Origin: Strobilurus pachycystidiatus
Taxonomy: Eukaryota; Basidiomycota; Agaricomycetes; Agaricales; Physalacriaceae
Direction: 5' to 3'
Length of the DNA: 64,000 nucleotides
Assembly: GCA_019915135.1 (NCBI GenBank)
Contig: JAHLMK010000003.1
Location: 372,001-436,000, forward strand
A model generated the notes under the pieces. It ran no database searches and was not told where the DNA came from. It was given only the letters and a program-made list of their open reading frames with translations. Below, in pieces: positions 50,566 through 61,186 of this stretch. Each line of letters opens with the position of its first letter. The stretch's first letter is position 1. The position numbers were made by a program, and so were the translations under genes.

Positions 50566-52038
50566 TCACACTCGACGATGAGGCAGAAAGGGGAAACTCT
50601 GAGAAGGGCGTGGCGCCTTCCGGGGACCCCGAGGAGGACGAAACTCCGACCGAGAATGATACTCGGGAAGTTCGTCAAACGCTGCATCGCCCTCCCCAGT
50701 CCCATGAAGCGGACAAACCCAGGAGAACCTCTTCCCCTCCATCGACTTCCCCGTCTCGAAGTAATGGCCGGTGTAATACGCCTCCGGGAACTCATAGTTC
50801 ACATCGCGAAGGAAGCGTTGAGTGCGCAAGTGCCACTCGTAACCACCCCGACTATCCCCAATAGCAACACAAGCTCGGAGCGCATCTCGAGCCTCACGAG
50901 AGGATCGCAGGACCAAAGCCAGCGAGCACAGAACCCCCCGAGTTCGACAGCACACACAGGCAAAACTCCCCGCCTTCCACGCCCACTGGTCCAGACGAAA
51001 GAAACACGGATGACTTTCGGGTTGGCCCGACTGGGAGCAGGAGCGACAGTCTTGTTCGGGGAACAAGCGGACCTCATAGGGTACTGGATCTGCGGCGGCC
51101 ACAAACGTCTCGACCTCCGAAATCTAGAAGGCAAAGAATTCAGCAAAAGACATACGACAAACTATATGAAGAGGGAAACACACCGTCTCTTCGAACTCGG
51201 GGAGTTCGAGGGATGGTGCCGAAGATCGCGAGTCCGTCTCCAACGAAGGCGTCGAGTCCACGCCCCAAGAAATCGCATCGTCATCCTCGTACGATGCCTC
51301 GAACCAGTCCAAAGACTTGGGCTCTACGACGACCGATGGCACAACAAGAGAAGGCTCGGCGACGGGGCGGACAACGCTAAGCTGGGTCGGCCTCATGGAA
51401 GAACGAGGAGGATCCCATCGCCCCTCGAAAGCGTCGTCCCCTTCCGACGGTTCGTACGCCAGGGAAGCGAAGACCGGGGGGTCCTCCCTCTCCCAACAAG
51501 TGACCTGAAGGATGGACAGGTCCAGGGGATGAGAATCCGAGTCCCACCAGTGAAGAGCCTCGGCGAAAATCCCCTCGGTAACGCCTAGGTCGAACATCAG
51601 GTCCAGTTGGACAACGCACTTCAGGCAGATGACTACGTCTCGGAGCTCTGGACGAGCCCAGAGGATACAACCCCAAGCTCGTAGCTCTGCCGTCACACGA
51701 CACAGGGATTCCTATCCAAAGAAGTAAAGAATCAGAGCACGCCCGAGGACCCCTCGACGACCAGCACGCACCAACGGGACCCGAATCTCCGCCCAGCGTT
51801 CCAACGCTGGGACGTCCGACCCATCTACGACCGCGTCGCATAGGATCCCCGACTGGACCGCTAGAGAAATCAAGAGCGCAGGCCCTGCCAGCGCATCATG
51901 AATCTCGTCCTTCGCCGCCTCCGTAATATGTGACAACTGCCGCGGGATGGCCACGTCCAGGAGCTCCGCGCCTAACCAGAAGTGGGACAAGGTGGGATCG
52001 ACAGCGACTGGCTTGGAAGGGTTGGAGGAAACGGACAT
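50566..52038 (-). pseudogene. Opposite-strand ORF of element A, interrupted by two TAG codons
   Basis: One minus-strand frame reads from ATG at 52038 to the stop at 50566, about 490 codons, broken only by TAG at 51712-51714 and 51124-51126. Its composition is protein-like: SHFWLGAELLDVAIPRQLS, KDEIHDALAGPALLISLAVQ, LRDVVICLKCVVQLDLMFD, an acidic middle, and near the end a Cys group (CRSCSQSGQPESHPC ... CVCCRTRGVLC). It is antisense to the presumed transcript of A. It could be a captured gene. The Cys group recalls the one in the extra ORF of B, but I see no direct similarity. Readthrough or decay are both possible. Confidence 0.5.
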
Positions 52039-52672
52039 GGCGGCAGCGATACGGGCGAAACGAACGAAGGCGGGCGGGTGGCGACTCCGCAGCCCCGTCC
52101 TCCCTTTAAAAGGGCGTCAGACTTGGGTAACGAAGGGTCGATTCGATTCTGGAAAGGCGGCGGCCTCAGGGAGGACCGTCGACAGCTACGACGAAAACAT
52201 GAGGACAAACGACCGCGAGGCGGGACCGGTTGTACCTCGCAGAAGAGCGAGGCTCTGAGATTGGGTGGCAGCCGCAGACCCCCGAAACACCGAAAGCGAA
52301 TAGGAGAACACGATCGCATCGTTCCCCCAGAACTGGGATCGCTGAATTTAGGACGAATCGACACCCAAATACTCGCATTTCCAGGCGATCGCCACACAAC
52401 GGGAACATATCTTACCCGACAGATCGATCTATCATTTCACAACCATTCATAGGGACTCGTCTGTCCCGGTCCTCGAGTTTTCGAAAAGATTTCTTAGACG
52501 CACGGTTAGCGCCGAAGGTGGCGCAGGTATTCACTCTGCGCCACACCCCGCCTGTCCCGGTCCCGAATTCCCGGTTCTCAAAACGTCGATCGGTGATATT
52601 GATCGCCGAGAGGACCGGGCTCCGCGCAAGCGAATGGATTTGTCCTTTGCGATTCTTGGGGACAAGAATCTT

Positions 52673-52682
52673 GAAGAGGAGA
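52673..52682 (+). promoter_or_regulatory. Polypurine tract of element A
   Basis: GAAGAGGAGA stands three bases before the right LTR. This supports plus orientation of the element. Confidence 0.5.
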
Positions 52683-52685
52683 TAT

Positions 52686-53776
52686 TGTTATGATCTTGGT
52701 CCGGGTGTCCGACAGGCACAAGGCCTTGCCATCCTCCTGGTTCCCGAAAGGTCGTCGGAAACCCCTCGGGGCGCTCGAGGAGCGTACCCGCGGGCGAAAC
52801 CTATATCTTGTTCCACCACGAACTCCGTTCACGGATATCACCTCCGCGGAAGCACCGTCTTCCTCCCTCCCCCTGCAAACGTACCATTGGATACGACCTT
52901 ACGAGAAGCCAGCGCAATCAGGTTGCGGACTCTCTCCGTCATTTCGACACCTCAGGGAAACCCTAGCGAACTAAGTAACATACGCGCCCACATCCGGATC
53001 ACTCGGTCCGACTACAGGGAAGCCCGAAGGAATACTCTCGCCACATCACCTACCGAACTCGCTCGTACGAGTCTAGACTCAGCAGGGCGGTCGACCACCG
53101 TAGGAGAAAGGCGCGCCCGACCGTCTCCGCTCGGCCGAGGACCTTTCCCGATCGCCCGCCCCTCGCACAACTATGTTCACGAGGGCTCTCTCCTCTGGTA
53201 GAGCTGGCTGGCGCTTCTTGAGAAGAAGCACCACGCGCTCCCATGATACCGCCCGCCCTATCGCGCCCATCGCCATCGATTCCGCCTTCGCGACCGCATG
53301 GGTGAATCCCGCCGCTGATCGGCATCGACTCCCGCCGCGTCGGCTGACAACCCGCCATCGCCGGATAGGCCTGGGTCGTTTACGCTTTTAGCCGGAACCT
53401 TGAAGAAGGTTCTCGATGTTTGGAGAATGAGTCAGGATCGCCCTTTTGGGTAGATGGCGGGACAGCGCGGTCCCGCCGCCCGACGTATAAATACAGCGCT
53501 ATCATACTTGTAAAACCTTAGAGTGGACTTTACGTTTAACCATCCCGTTCTTCGTCCTCGTCCCCGTCTCCTCATCCAAACAGACCGTCCTCTTAAGATA
53601 TCGACCGGGTCGATCTCTAAAGTGAACGACCTCTCGCGAGAACAGACCAATAGACGACTCGGGGAGTCCGTCTGATTGACATCTCGACCCTCGCTCGTGT
53701 TGATTCCTGCCAGCGGAACACCCTCGATCTCGATAGACGGCCCGACCTACTTAGGATCCTAGGACGGACGCTAACA
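52686..53776 (+). repeat. Right LTR of element A
   Basis: 1091 bp, one visible difference from 35462-36552. Followed by the GTCGC target duplication. Confidence 0.9.
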
Positions 53777-55002
53777 GTCGCAGGTCTGAGGCCCCAGCGT
53801 CAGTCCCACTTGCCAGTTGGTGAATGATACTCTTTGTGCGCATTATTTTTTATTATTCTATGTGCTCATTCATTCCATGACTATTTATAAAGGGTATATG
53901 CGAATCAGACTCTGATATGTTAAGTGCTATCGTCAAACTTCCCAAATCTTTGAGCTCACTGCCATTTCCCCATTAGGAAACCGTACGAGCCTCCGTACTA
54001 ACGATGAGCAGAAACCCTAACCTTAGTCTCAATCTCAAGACTGCGACAAGCTCAAATCGTTTCTTTCATGTACTTAAGTATCAAATGTGAAATGGAGAAA
54101 TAGTGTATAATAAGGGAACAAATAGCTTGTAGAGAATAAAGAAGAGTACAGTAAATATTAGAGCGAATAAAAATTTGTCTTCAACTGTTTCATATGTTTC
54201 AGGTTTTAACTAGAAGGGCAGCGCGGGGTGGCGTTGCCACAGTATAGCTTCGGGTGAACATATTTTAGGATCTATAATGTCACGACAAGTGGACTATCAT
54301 GGTCCTGTACAGCTCAGGTAACAAAGATTGATCATCATGACTATAAGGTACCGGTACTTTGGGTGTCAACAGTCTTTTACCCACAGTTATCATTTTCATG
54401 TAGTCTTACGCGTTATACGGTCCAATGCCGGATAGCTTGAGCTGTTTCACTGTCTAAGGACTCTGTCTGTTACTAGTCTGTAGATCACCTATCCGACTTC
54501 TATCAGAAAGCAGAAAACGCAGTGGTTGTGTCGATAAGTATGTACTCTTTTGCGGTACCCTATGACACTTTTTTGACGGCAGTTCATAGCTAATGAGGCA
54601 TGTGTTTATTTGTTGAGTTCTTCGTGATGCATCACGAGGTGTCATAGCCTCCCATGACGCTGCGCAGGTACCATCTGTGCTTTCATCTTTGCGAACTGGG
54701 TATATGTTTTGACAATTTTGAATGGGGGGTCATCTCACGTTTTGACCCAGGGGACAGTACAAGCTCGCTAGCATGAACCAATTTACTACGTTCAGTTTGG
54801 GCTTTGCGAGGTACTGACTGTCAGGAAGGAAGGAAGGAAGTGTATTCCGTCAGTGCCGTAAATATCTTCGATTGATTACACAGGTTTGCATCAAAGATCT
54901 ATGTGCATGGGGCTGTTCTTGCTGTGCGGAAAACTTCTGGACTGAACGGTATGTAGAGGAACCTTTGTGTAATACAGTACTCATCTACAGCTCTCACCCT
55001 CA
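53777..55002. other. Intergenic, AT-rich, no gene seen
   Basis: It contains a short (GGAA)4 run near 54824-54840 and no coding frame. A minus-strand frame at 54454-54645 is of random composition. Confidence 0.5.
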
Positions 55003-55317
55003 ATGCTAGACCAACGATCCCAAACCGTATACCGTCGCAAATTACTGGCTAAGGGCCACGGGCTGCCTCTCTGGGTTCCCGAAGTTGATGTCAGCCAGCC
55101 ATCGGAATACCGCGACGTCGGTCTCAGCATCGGCGACGTCGTACATCTGACCGACGACGGTGGTTATGCATTCGTATTCAACATCCATCTCCCATCTACG
55201 CATCCAATCAACTCCGGCGGTGTACAGCCAAACTTCCACCCTATCTATTCCAAACGACCTCCCAGGCAATTTCCCGCCTTCCACAAGCCGAAAGGTGCTA
55301 TCGTTAGCGCTTCCGTC

Positions 55318-55513
55318 TGTTGAACGCGGGTATTCCGCGAGGACGAATTAACGTCTCGACATGAGACGGGCGCGAAAGCGCAGACTCGGGGGATGACCGG
55401 ACGGCGATGAAGACGGCAGTGATGGTGTAAAAGTAAGGGATAAATTTCACGTGTACGTAGTCTATGCAATGATCTACTGGTCAGAGTTCGGACCGAACAG
55501 CCTAAACGCAACA
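55318..55513 (-). repeat. 3' LTR of the TRIM-like element
   Basis: 196 bp. Followed on the plus strand by CTCCCACT, i.e. AGTGGGAG on the minus strand, a weak polypurine tract. Confidence 0.8.
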
Positions 55514-55769
55514 CTCCCACTGGATGTGAGGAACGAAGGACTCTAAGACAGGACAAAAAAAAACAACGAGTATGCAAAGAAGGTGAAGGATAGCCACATA
55601 GTGGCACACAACAATAGAAAGATCTCAGACCTAACCTTGGGAGAGGTCTAGACGCCACACAACCTGTGATGGCAAAGATAACCAGGGGGTTGTCTAGTGA
55701 ATGGACAAAAGATGTGACAGCATGGAAGAGGCTGGAATCTGGTCGAGATCAGCCCGGAGGCACTGACAA

Positions 55770-56210
55770 TAGAGATGTCCACGAATATATATTTGAGTAT
55801 ATTCTTATTCATGCACACAAATAATCCCTCCTCTAAGGGTCGTAATTGTTATTCATGAATATACTCTTAATCTTATTTGTCAACTTAATCTTCACTGCGA
55901 ATATTTTGCTTTTATTCATGAATATTCACAAATATACGAGTATAATCATCTCAATGTCACTCAAGATTCCAGTTAAAGTTATTGAATGACTTATAAATCA
56001 TTCAAACAGCATCTATATTCATCATAAACTTGTCTTTGGTACTGGAAATTCAGTGTTGTCAGACACTCATGAATGAGTTGAGGATTATGTGAACTTGAAG
56101 GTTCATATTCTATATTTGTCAACTTATTCTTATTCACAAATATAATATATTCATCATATTCATATTCATGAATAAGATTAGGAATATATTCATGAATATT
56201 CTTCTTTACT
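55770..56210. repeat. AT-rich block with repeated ATTCATGAAT palindromes
   Basis: Within the TRIM interior, a roughly 440 bp stretch is very AT-rich. It repeats the 10 bp palindrome ATTCATGAAT four times exactly (about 55853, 55914, 56164, 56190) along with many near copies (TATTCATCAT, CACTCATGAATGAG). Sequence on both sides is of average composition. Confidence 0.65.
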
Positions 56211-56892
56211 CCTTATTCGTGGTCATGTCTAACTGACAAGACAGATCATGGGACTCCAATGGGAGGAGAGAAGTGTTGGTGGTCGGGGATTGACACAGCA
56301 GGTCAACATCAACAGCACAAAGGCTGCAATGACTCCGGTGGTGGCACAATGGACAAGAAGCAACCAGGAAGTCCATATTGCATGGCACTAACGGTGGAGT
56401 TTGTCGTAGGATGAGAGCACAAGAGGGAGGAATGAAGATGTCGGGGAAGTCAGTCCATATCGGATGGCACTGAGGAAAGGGATTGCTGTAATGAGGACCA
56501 GAGCACGTCATGGAGGAATGCAGTACTCCCACTGGTTCAAACACGGTCGAGGAGGGACAGAGCCGGTGGATGAAGGATGCTGGACAGAGATTGTCGAATT
56601 GAATTTTGCTACTGCAGGGAATGGGAGAAGAGGACCGGCGTGGGTTAGACAACACTCGTTCGCGCATGCCGACACGGTGTGAGATGATGCCGATGGATGT
56701 GGATGGAAGTTGGAAGCGATTGGCGGACAGGAAATCTGGGGATAAAGGGGAAACCGTTGGTAGACACCAATGCAGTGACAATAGAAGAAGTGGGGAGTGA
56801 ATAGACCCGAAGACCGTTCGAAGACAACGACACGGTAGTGGTGTTGGAATGAGAAGGGTGCGAGGAACAAGGATGATGAGGCGCTAGTTGCC

Positions 56893-56905
56893 GGGGCCCA
56901 TAACC
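56893..56905 (-). promoter_or_regulatory. Putative half-tRNA primer site of the TRIM-like element
   Basis: GGTTATGGGCCCC on the minus strand directly abuts the 5' LTR. It is one base away from the complement of a typical initiator tRNA anticodon region. Confidence 0.5.
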
Positions 56906-57101
56906 TGTTGAACGCGGGTATTCCGCGAGGACGAATTAACGTCTCGACATGAGACGGGCGCGAAAGCGCGGACTCGGGGGATGACCGGACGGCGATGAAG
57001 ACGGCAGTGATGGTGTAAAAGTAAGGGATAAATTTCACGTGTACGTAGTCTATGCAATGATCTACTGGTCAGAGTTCGGACCGAACAGCCTAAACGCAAC
57101 A
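56906..57101 (-). repeat. 5' LTR of the TRIM-like element
   Basis: 196 bp, same as 55318-55513 except for one base (GCGCGG against GCGCAG). Confidence 0.8.
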
Positions 57102-57956
57102 CCGTCAAGGCACGATCTACTGCGTTGGACGCAAGTGTCGAAGCTGGGTATGTACTACAAATAATACATTTGAAAGATCATTCCCTCAAATGATCTTAGC
57201 GCGCGGCTTTGGTTTTGAGTTCAGCACTACGCAGGACGAGAGCGCAGTTCTCATACTTCCCACGGTGCGACGCGGTACGATGCAGCGGACCAGGCGACAT
57301 ATGAGCGATACGCATACGACAATGCGAGCTTACTATACGAGTACGTTAATGGAACATTGGGGTGGGAAGTTCCCAACGGCACCCTCTTCCTCGTCACTGG
57401 ATGCGACAAGGCCAGATCGTGGACTAATCTTACTGCAACTCAGTCGGAGAATTGCCGCAAACTGTCATTCAAAGTTGTTGCAGCGGGCGTTTCCGATTGC
57501 TCTGCGTCCTCGTGCTCTTATGACTTTGGTATGGGAAGTCGTCAGTACCCGGTGACACTCGACCAGCCCACTACCGAAGAGAATCAGTGCATATTTGCTC
57601 GGGGCATCGCGCTCGGTCTACGGGAGCGGCGGAACGCATCGGGTAGGAAGTATTAACGGCTCGTATCGGAAGGATCGTTTGGAGCGTTCGGAATGGGTGC
57701 CATATTCCACGTTTGAGTCCCCTGGTCCTGCATGGCAACTTTTCGAGTCATGGGCGCAGAAGATTGACAAACTCGACTCCGATATTGATGATCGCTATAC
57801 AGCTGTTGAGCCGACCATTTGCCCGCCGAACCATCTACCTCCTCCCAAATATATATTTTTGGGAGGCAGCTTTAACGTTCACGATGATGACGTGAATCTA
57901 TCAACGATTGCTCCTTGGGACATCTGTCACTCCCCCACCCTCCTCCATGGTGCCTA

Positions 57957-58113
57957 CGTTCTCAAGACGTATGCAGGGAATCTGAAGGATGTGCAGATGG
58001 TTCTCCAGACGGCGGATGTAGCTGGAGCACAGAGAAGATTGCAGGAGCTGGAGATGAACGTCTCAGGTATAGCGGTCCGCGAGTGCACTGCAAGGAATGT
58101 TAATGTCTCATGA
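57957..58113 (+). pseudogene. C-terminal fragment of F-box type C (copy 3)
   Basis: The last ~50 codons (LKDVQMVLQTADVAGAQRRL to the stop) match the end of the gene at 31813-33261. Nothing of the F-box is present. It joins the broken gene upstream in one open frame, which is a by-product of the duplication. Confidence 0.75.
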
Positions 58114-58222
58114 TATATTGTCCTTCGCTGTAAAAGATATGCCAAACTTACGGACAGCTTTACTAGTAGATCGACCTAGGCACAATATCAATCTCACACG
58201 CAGGGCAGTACTGTAGCACGGG

Positions 58223-58230
58223 TATAAATA
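58223..58230 (+). promoter_or_regulatory. TATA box of the duplicated gene, copy 2
   Basis: TATAAATA 49 bp before the start codon, as in copy 1. Confidence 0.6.
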
Positions 58231-58278
58231 CTGACATCCTCATCATACCCGGGTTCCTTCCACTGCTTTCCCTCGACC

Positions 58279-59480
58279 ATGCGGGGTCGAAGGAAAGACC
58301 TCCTTCGCCTGGCTGATGGCCTCCAGCAGGCTGCGAGCAATGCTCCCTCGGATATCCACGAAAGCCTCGTCGATCCCCTCATTGATCTTGCTACATCAAA
58401 ATCGGTGAGAGTAGTACACTCTACAGCATCTTACAGCCTAGCTGATGTTGGTCTATATAGGCTGTACGATGCTCTACCTGCACCGGCATCATGGAAAGAA
58501 TAACTACCGAGCTGATTGGGATACTCTCAACATTGCCCGATGCTAGCTTGACGGACGAGACCGTCCGCGTGCGACTTGCGCTCATCGACGAGTACGTGGC
58601 CCACACACCCAGCCTCCATCGCACTCACAGTCGCGTAGCGTGATCCAAATCGCCCGCGACGTACATCCAAGGATCGGAATCATGCATCGCTTGGGGTATA
58701 AACTTGTTCGCAATGCGCGATCTGCAGATACAGATCCCCATGAGCGTCTGTTCCAAACCCTTGCCCAACTTGTGGACGCCGCGTCTTTGAGTCCCGACAG
58801 CGATGGCACGCTAGTTGCTACGTTCCCCACCCCTGCTGTCGACAAGAGAGGCCGTCGGCGCCGACGTTGGATTGAGCCGATTCGCCTGGTGGCCCAAGGA
58901 ACAGCGGCTGTCCTCCAAGCTGTCCCCGTTGTCTCGGCCTTATCCATTGCACCGAAAGCCGTTGCAGCGGGAGTCGATGCTCTACAGGTGCGTCTTCGCG
59001 GTCTCGTCAATACTATTTGTGGATCTCACCGTTCTTCAGAAACGAGAGCAGAACGAGGAAGCGCTGGATGAGCTGGGAGACCGTCTGACAGCGCTCGGAG
59101 GGATCGATTCATCTGAGAACGTTGATCTGTATGTCTCCTCTCACGCTGTTTCCTCCTATTTGGCTGAAACTGTGGGATACAGCGCCATAGTCGATGGACA
59201 GCAGACAAGGGCTGACATCCAGTCTCGGAACGCCTGCAAACGTCTCATTTTCTCGTCCTCAGAGACGCAGGACTTGGCCGACGTCAACTTGAAGCTTGAT
59301 CGTGTGGTGGCGACGGAGACTGTGAGCTCTTTCGTATGTTCGCACCCAACGAATGTTGACGTGTCTACCCAGCTACATCGCACCGTGAAAATCGAGCGGA
59401 ACAACCTACTCCTCGAGAGAAAGGTTGATTTGCTTCTCGCAGGATTTGCTGTTCAGGTTACAATAATTTTCTTTCAATGA
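58279..59480 (+). CDS. Five-exon gene of unknown function, duplicate 2
   Basis: Exons: 58279-58404, 58461-58591, 58639-58987, 59040-59128 and 59183-59480. The lengths are identical to copy 1 (993 nt, 330 residues). Introns 1 and 2 match copy 1 closely; introns 3 and 4 have small indels. Protein changes are few, e.g. in the Arg run (DKRGRRRRRW), CSHPTNVDVSTQLH, and the tail VTIIFFQ. Exon lengths are preserved while intron 4 has diverged, which suggests selection on the protein since duplication. Function is unknown; see copy 1 for the layout. Confidence 0.7.
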
Positions 59481-60478
59481 GCTGAGGTTCGCGGATTGGG
59501 GCAACCCTGTATGAAAGTCTTACGGGTCACACATATCCGTCAATGATGACGGGTACTTGTCAGCCAGAAAATGGCTGAAGCGACTCTGGCACAACCCAAA
59601 ACCAAAATCAACTCCCCTGCCTCGTTGCATGGGTGAATAATAAATATTAATGGACCTAAGGAAACCATTATAGCCCCCGCGAACTACACCCGATTGGGAT
59701 CTGCTGCCATAGCACAGGGAGCAGACAGCTGTTTGGAAGAATTGTGCAATGTATGGATTACCGTAGTGCCCGGCTAATTCGTACAGTGTGTGTACGTAAC
59801 TGGAACAGAGCTTGATGATCGTCGAGCCTTCCTACGAGTACCTCATATTTTCTTTCGTTCGAGACAGTGAGAGTATCGGCGCTCTGGATTCATCCCATCG
59901 TCCGAGCCCTCAGCCAGGCGTTAACGACTACACTTACTTCTCGCCTGGACTGTACACACCCTTTCTCTTCCATGGTCCGGACTCGCGCTTCTTACTGCCA
60001 CCCTATCCTGCAACATACATCGATCCCCATCACCTTGTGAACGAACCCTCCGAATTGTGTACGAAGCTAACCCACAAACGACTACGACGCCGTTGCTGAC
60101 TCTCACCCACCAACAGAGTCCATGCCCGACTCAACGGGTATCAACGAGTCACAGTGTAAGGGAGTCTCGGTCATGGACCAGCTTCCTGGGCTCCTGGGCG
60201 AGCATCAACGTCCTTCCGCGGGGCGAAGCTTCGAGTGAAGAACAGACAGTCGCGGAAATTTGACGTCACTTGAGGGTTAGGATTTTCAGGGCCTTCCGAT
60301 TCCATTTCGTCACGACAGCATGAAATACAAACAAGACATAGAAGAAGAAACGTAGATACGTAGCATCTCGTGGGTGGGTTTCGTACGTGGTGGGTTGGGT
60401 GAAAGAAAACGTTCTATGGCATGACGAAAGGAAACGAGAAAAAGCCGATTAGAAGAGAGAACACGTATGCGGACTACT
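59481..60478. other. Intergenic, no supported gene
   Basis: The first 340 bp are the diverged end of the duplication. Plus-strand frames at 59812-60099 and 60057-60263 have some protein-like stretches (YTYFSPGLYTPFLF), but no start, splice pattern or family could be fixed. Confidence 0.4.
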
Positions 60479-61186
60479 CTACTCGACGATGGGCACAGGC
60501 GCGTGCACGGGCGCGGCCCGAGGCGCGGAGGAGGAGTTGGAGATGTTTCCGAGAACGGGCTTGATGATGGAGAGGTACGTCACTTGGGCACCCTGAGGAG
60601 AAAAAAAGAGGAACGTAAGTAAAGGGTGGAAATTGATGGGAATGCAGGACGTGGCAACGGCGTGTTCGGGAGGGTAAGACTCACTCGGAAGTAGGGAAGC
60701 TGGAGCCATGCGATGAAGATGGTCTTGAAGGCAAAGTACCAGGGAAGGTAGTGGAGCACGACGTTGAGGGCGAGGCTCTCGAGGAAGTTGAAGAAGCCAA
60801 AGACGACCCAGTAGGTCAGCCACTGGATGTCGTCTTGGGGCGAAGGCGTCTCAATGGCCTTGAAGGAGAGATATGCGGGGAGGGCCCAGCCGACGAGGTT
60901 GGACGCGGGCGCGGCGAGGGCGTTGAAGACGTGGAGGAACACAAGGAAGAACGCGCCGCCGAGGACCGCGTATGTCTTGGGCACCTGCGTGCGCTGTTCA
61001 AAGTTGAGGAGGACGGGGTACTTTGTCAGCTGCGCGCCACGTTGGCGGATGATAAGCACACGACTAGACAGCAGAGAGGCGGCGGGGACGACGTACCTCT
61101 TTGTCGAGCTGGTTGTAGTAGTATCCAGCCTTGTTCTGCGCCTGGATGAAGACGGGGTGCTGCTGCATTTTTTCGGCGGCGGACAT
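60479..61186 (-). CDS. YOP1: YOP1/REEP (TB2/DP1/HVA22 family) ER-shaping protein
   Basis: Exons: 61186-61097, 61029-60685 and 60592-60479 (introns of 67 and 92 bp), 182 residues, close to the family's usual 180. It starts MSAAEKMQQHPVFIQAQNKA. The family domain has paired hydrophobic hairpins: TYAVLGGAFFLVFLHVF with NLVGWALPAYLSFKAIE, then WLTYWVVFGFFNFLESL with LHYLPWYFAFKTIFIAWLQL. The core PAYLSFKAIE...DD..WLTYWVVF is typical. The C-terminus (PVLGNISNSSSAP) is soluble. Such proteins bend tubular ER membranes together with reticulons. It is transcribed away from OST5 across a short shared promoter. The CAG just before the ATG could be a 5'UTR splice acceptor. Confidence 0.92.

Larger units (their letters stand above)
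35462..53776 (+). mobile_element. LTR retrotransposon A (outer, non-autonomous), interrupted by element B
   Basis: Two 1091 bp direct repeats (35462-36552 and 52686-53776) start TGTTA and end TAACA. They differ at one base that I could see (T at 35888, C at 53112). The flanks carry the 5 bp duplication GTCGC (35457-35461 and 53777-53781). Without inner element B, A is about 4.85 kb. It has a small zinc-knuckle ORF, an opposite-strand ORF and no reverse transcriptase or integrase. A purine tract before the right LTR and a TATAAATA box in the LTR suggest plus orientation. I could not find a standard tRNA primer site after the left LTR. Near-identical LTRs mean a very recent insertion. Confidence 0.9.
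55318..57101 (-). mobile_element. Miniature LTR retrotransposon (TRIM-like), 1784 bp
   Basis: Two 196 bp direct repeats (55318-55513 and 56906-57101), TGTTG...CAACA, differ at one base by eye. A 5 bp duplication CCGTC lies at 55313-55317 and 57102-57106. The 1.39 kb interior has no pol motifs. On the minus strand the sequence next to the LTR is GGTTATGGGCCCC. This nearly matches the complement of the initiator-tRNA anticodon arm, the half-tRNA primer used by Copia elements (established for Drosophila copia). That supports minus orientation and a Copia ancestry. Confidence 0.85.
55003..57956 (+). pseudogene. Agaric-specific hypothetical protein gene, broken by a miniature LTR element and frameshifts
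   Basis: The first part starts MLDQRSQTVYRRKLLAKGHG and runs to the insertion border at 55317. The frame continues at 57107 with KARSTALDASVEAG once one CCGTC copy and the element are removed. Further blocks are GFEFSTTQDESAVLILP, then after one lost base YDAADQATYERYAYDN, GWEVPNGTLFLVTGCDKARS, CIFARGIALGL, and after another shift GSYRKDRLERSEWVPY. It ends near VHDDD, where the duplicated segment begins at 57957. I recall such proteins as a large uncharacterised family in agarics. An intron probably lies at about 57146-57200 (GTATGT...CTTAG), but I could not join the frames cleanly. Confidence 0.65.
57957..59817 (+). repeat. Segmental duplication, copy 2
   Basis: Direct repeat of 33109-35010. 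The left break lies in the type C F-box tail, the right break where the similarity to about 35010 ends. Confidence 0.8.

Noticed and set aside
50578..51588. Plus-strand 336-residue open frame in element A
   Set aside because: It is very rich in Arg and Pro and overlaps the more protein-like minus-strand frame; it looks like a shadow of that frame.
54824..54840. (GGAA)n run
   Set aside because: Only about four units; ordinary microsatellite.
56206..56781. Minus-strand 191-residue frame inside the TRIM-like element
   Set aside because: Ser/Pro/Cys/His-rich with no retrotransposon motif. It could be a remnant of a Copia gag, but I cannot support it.
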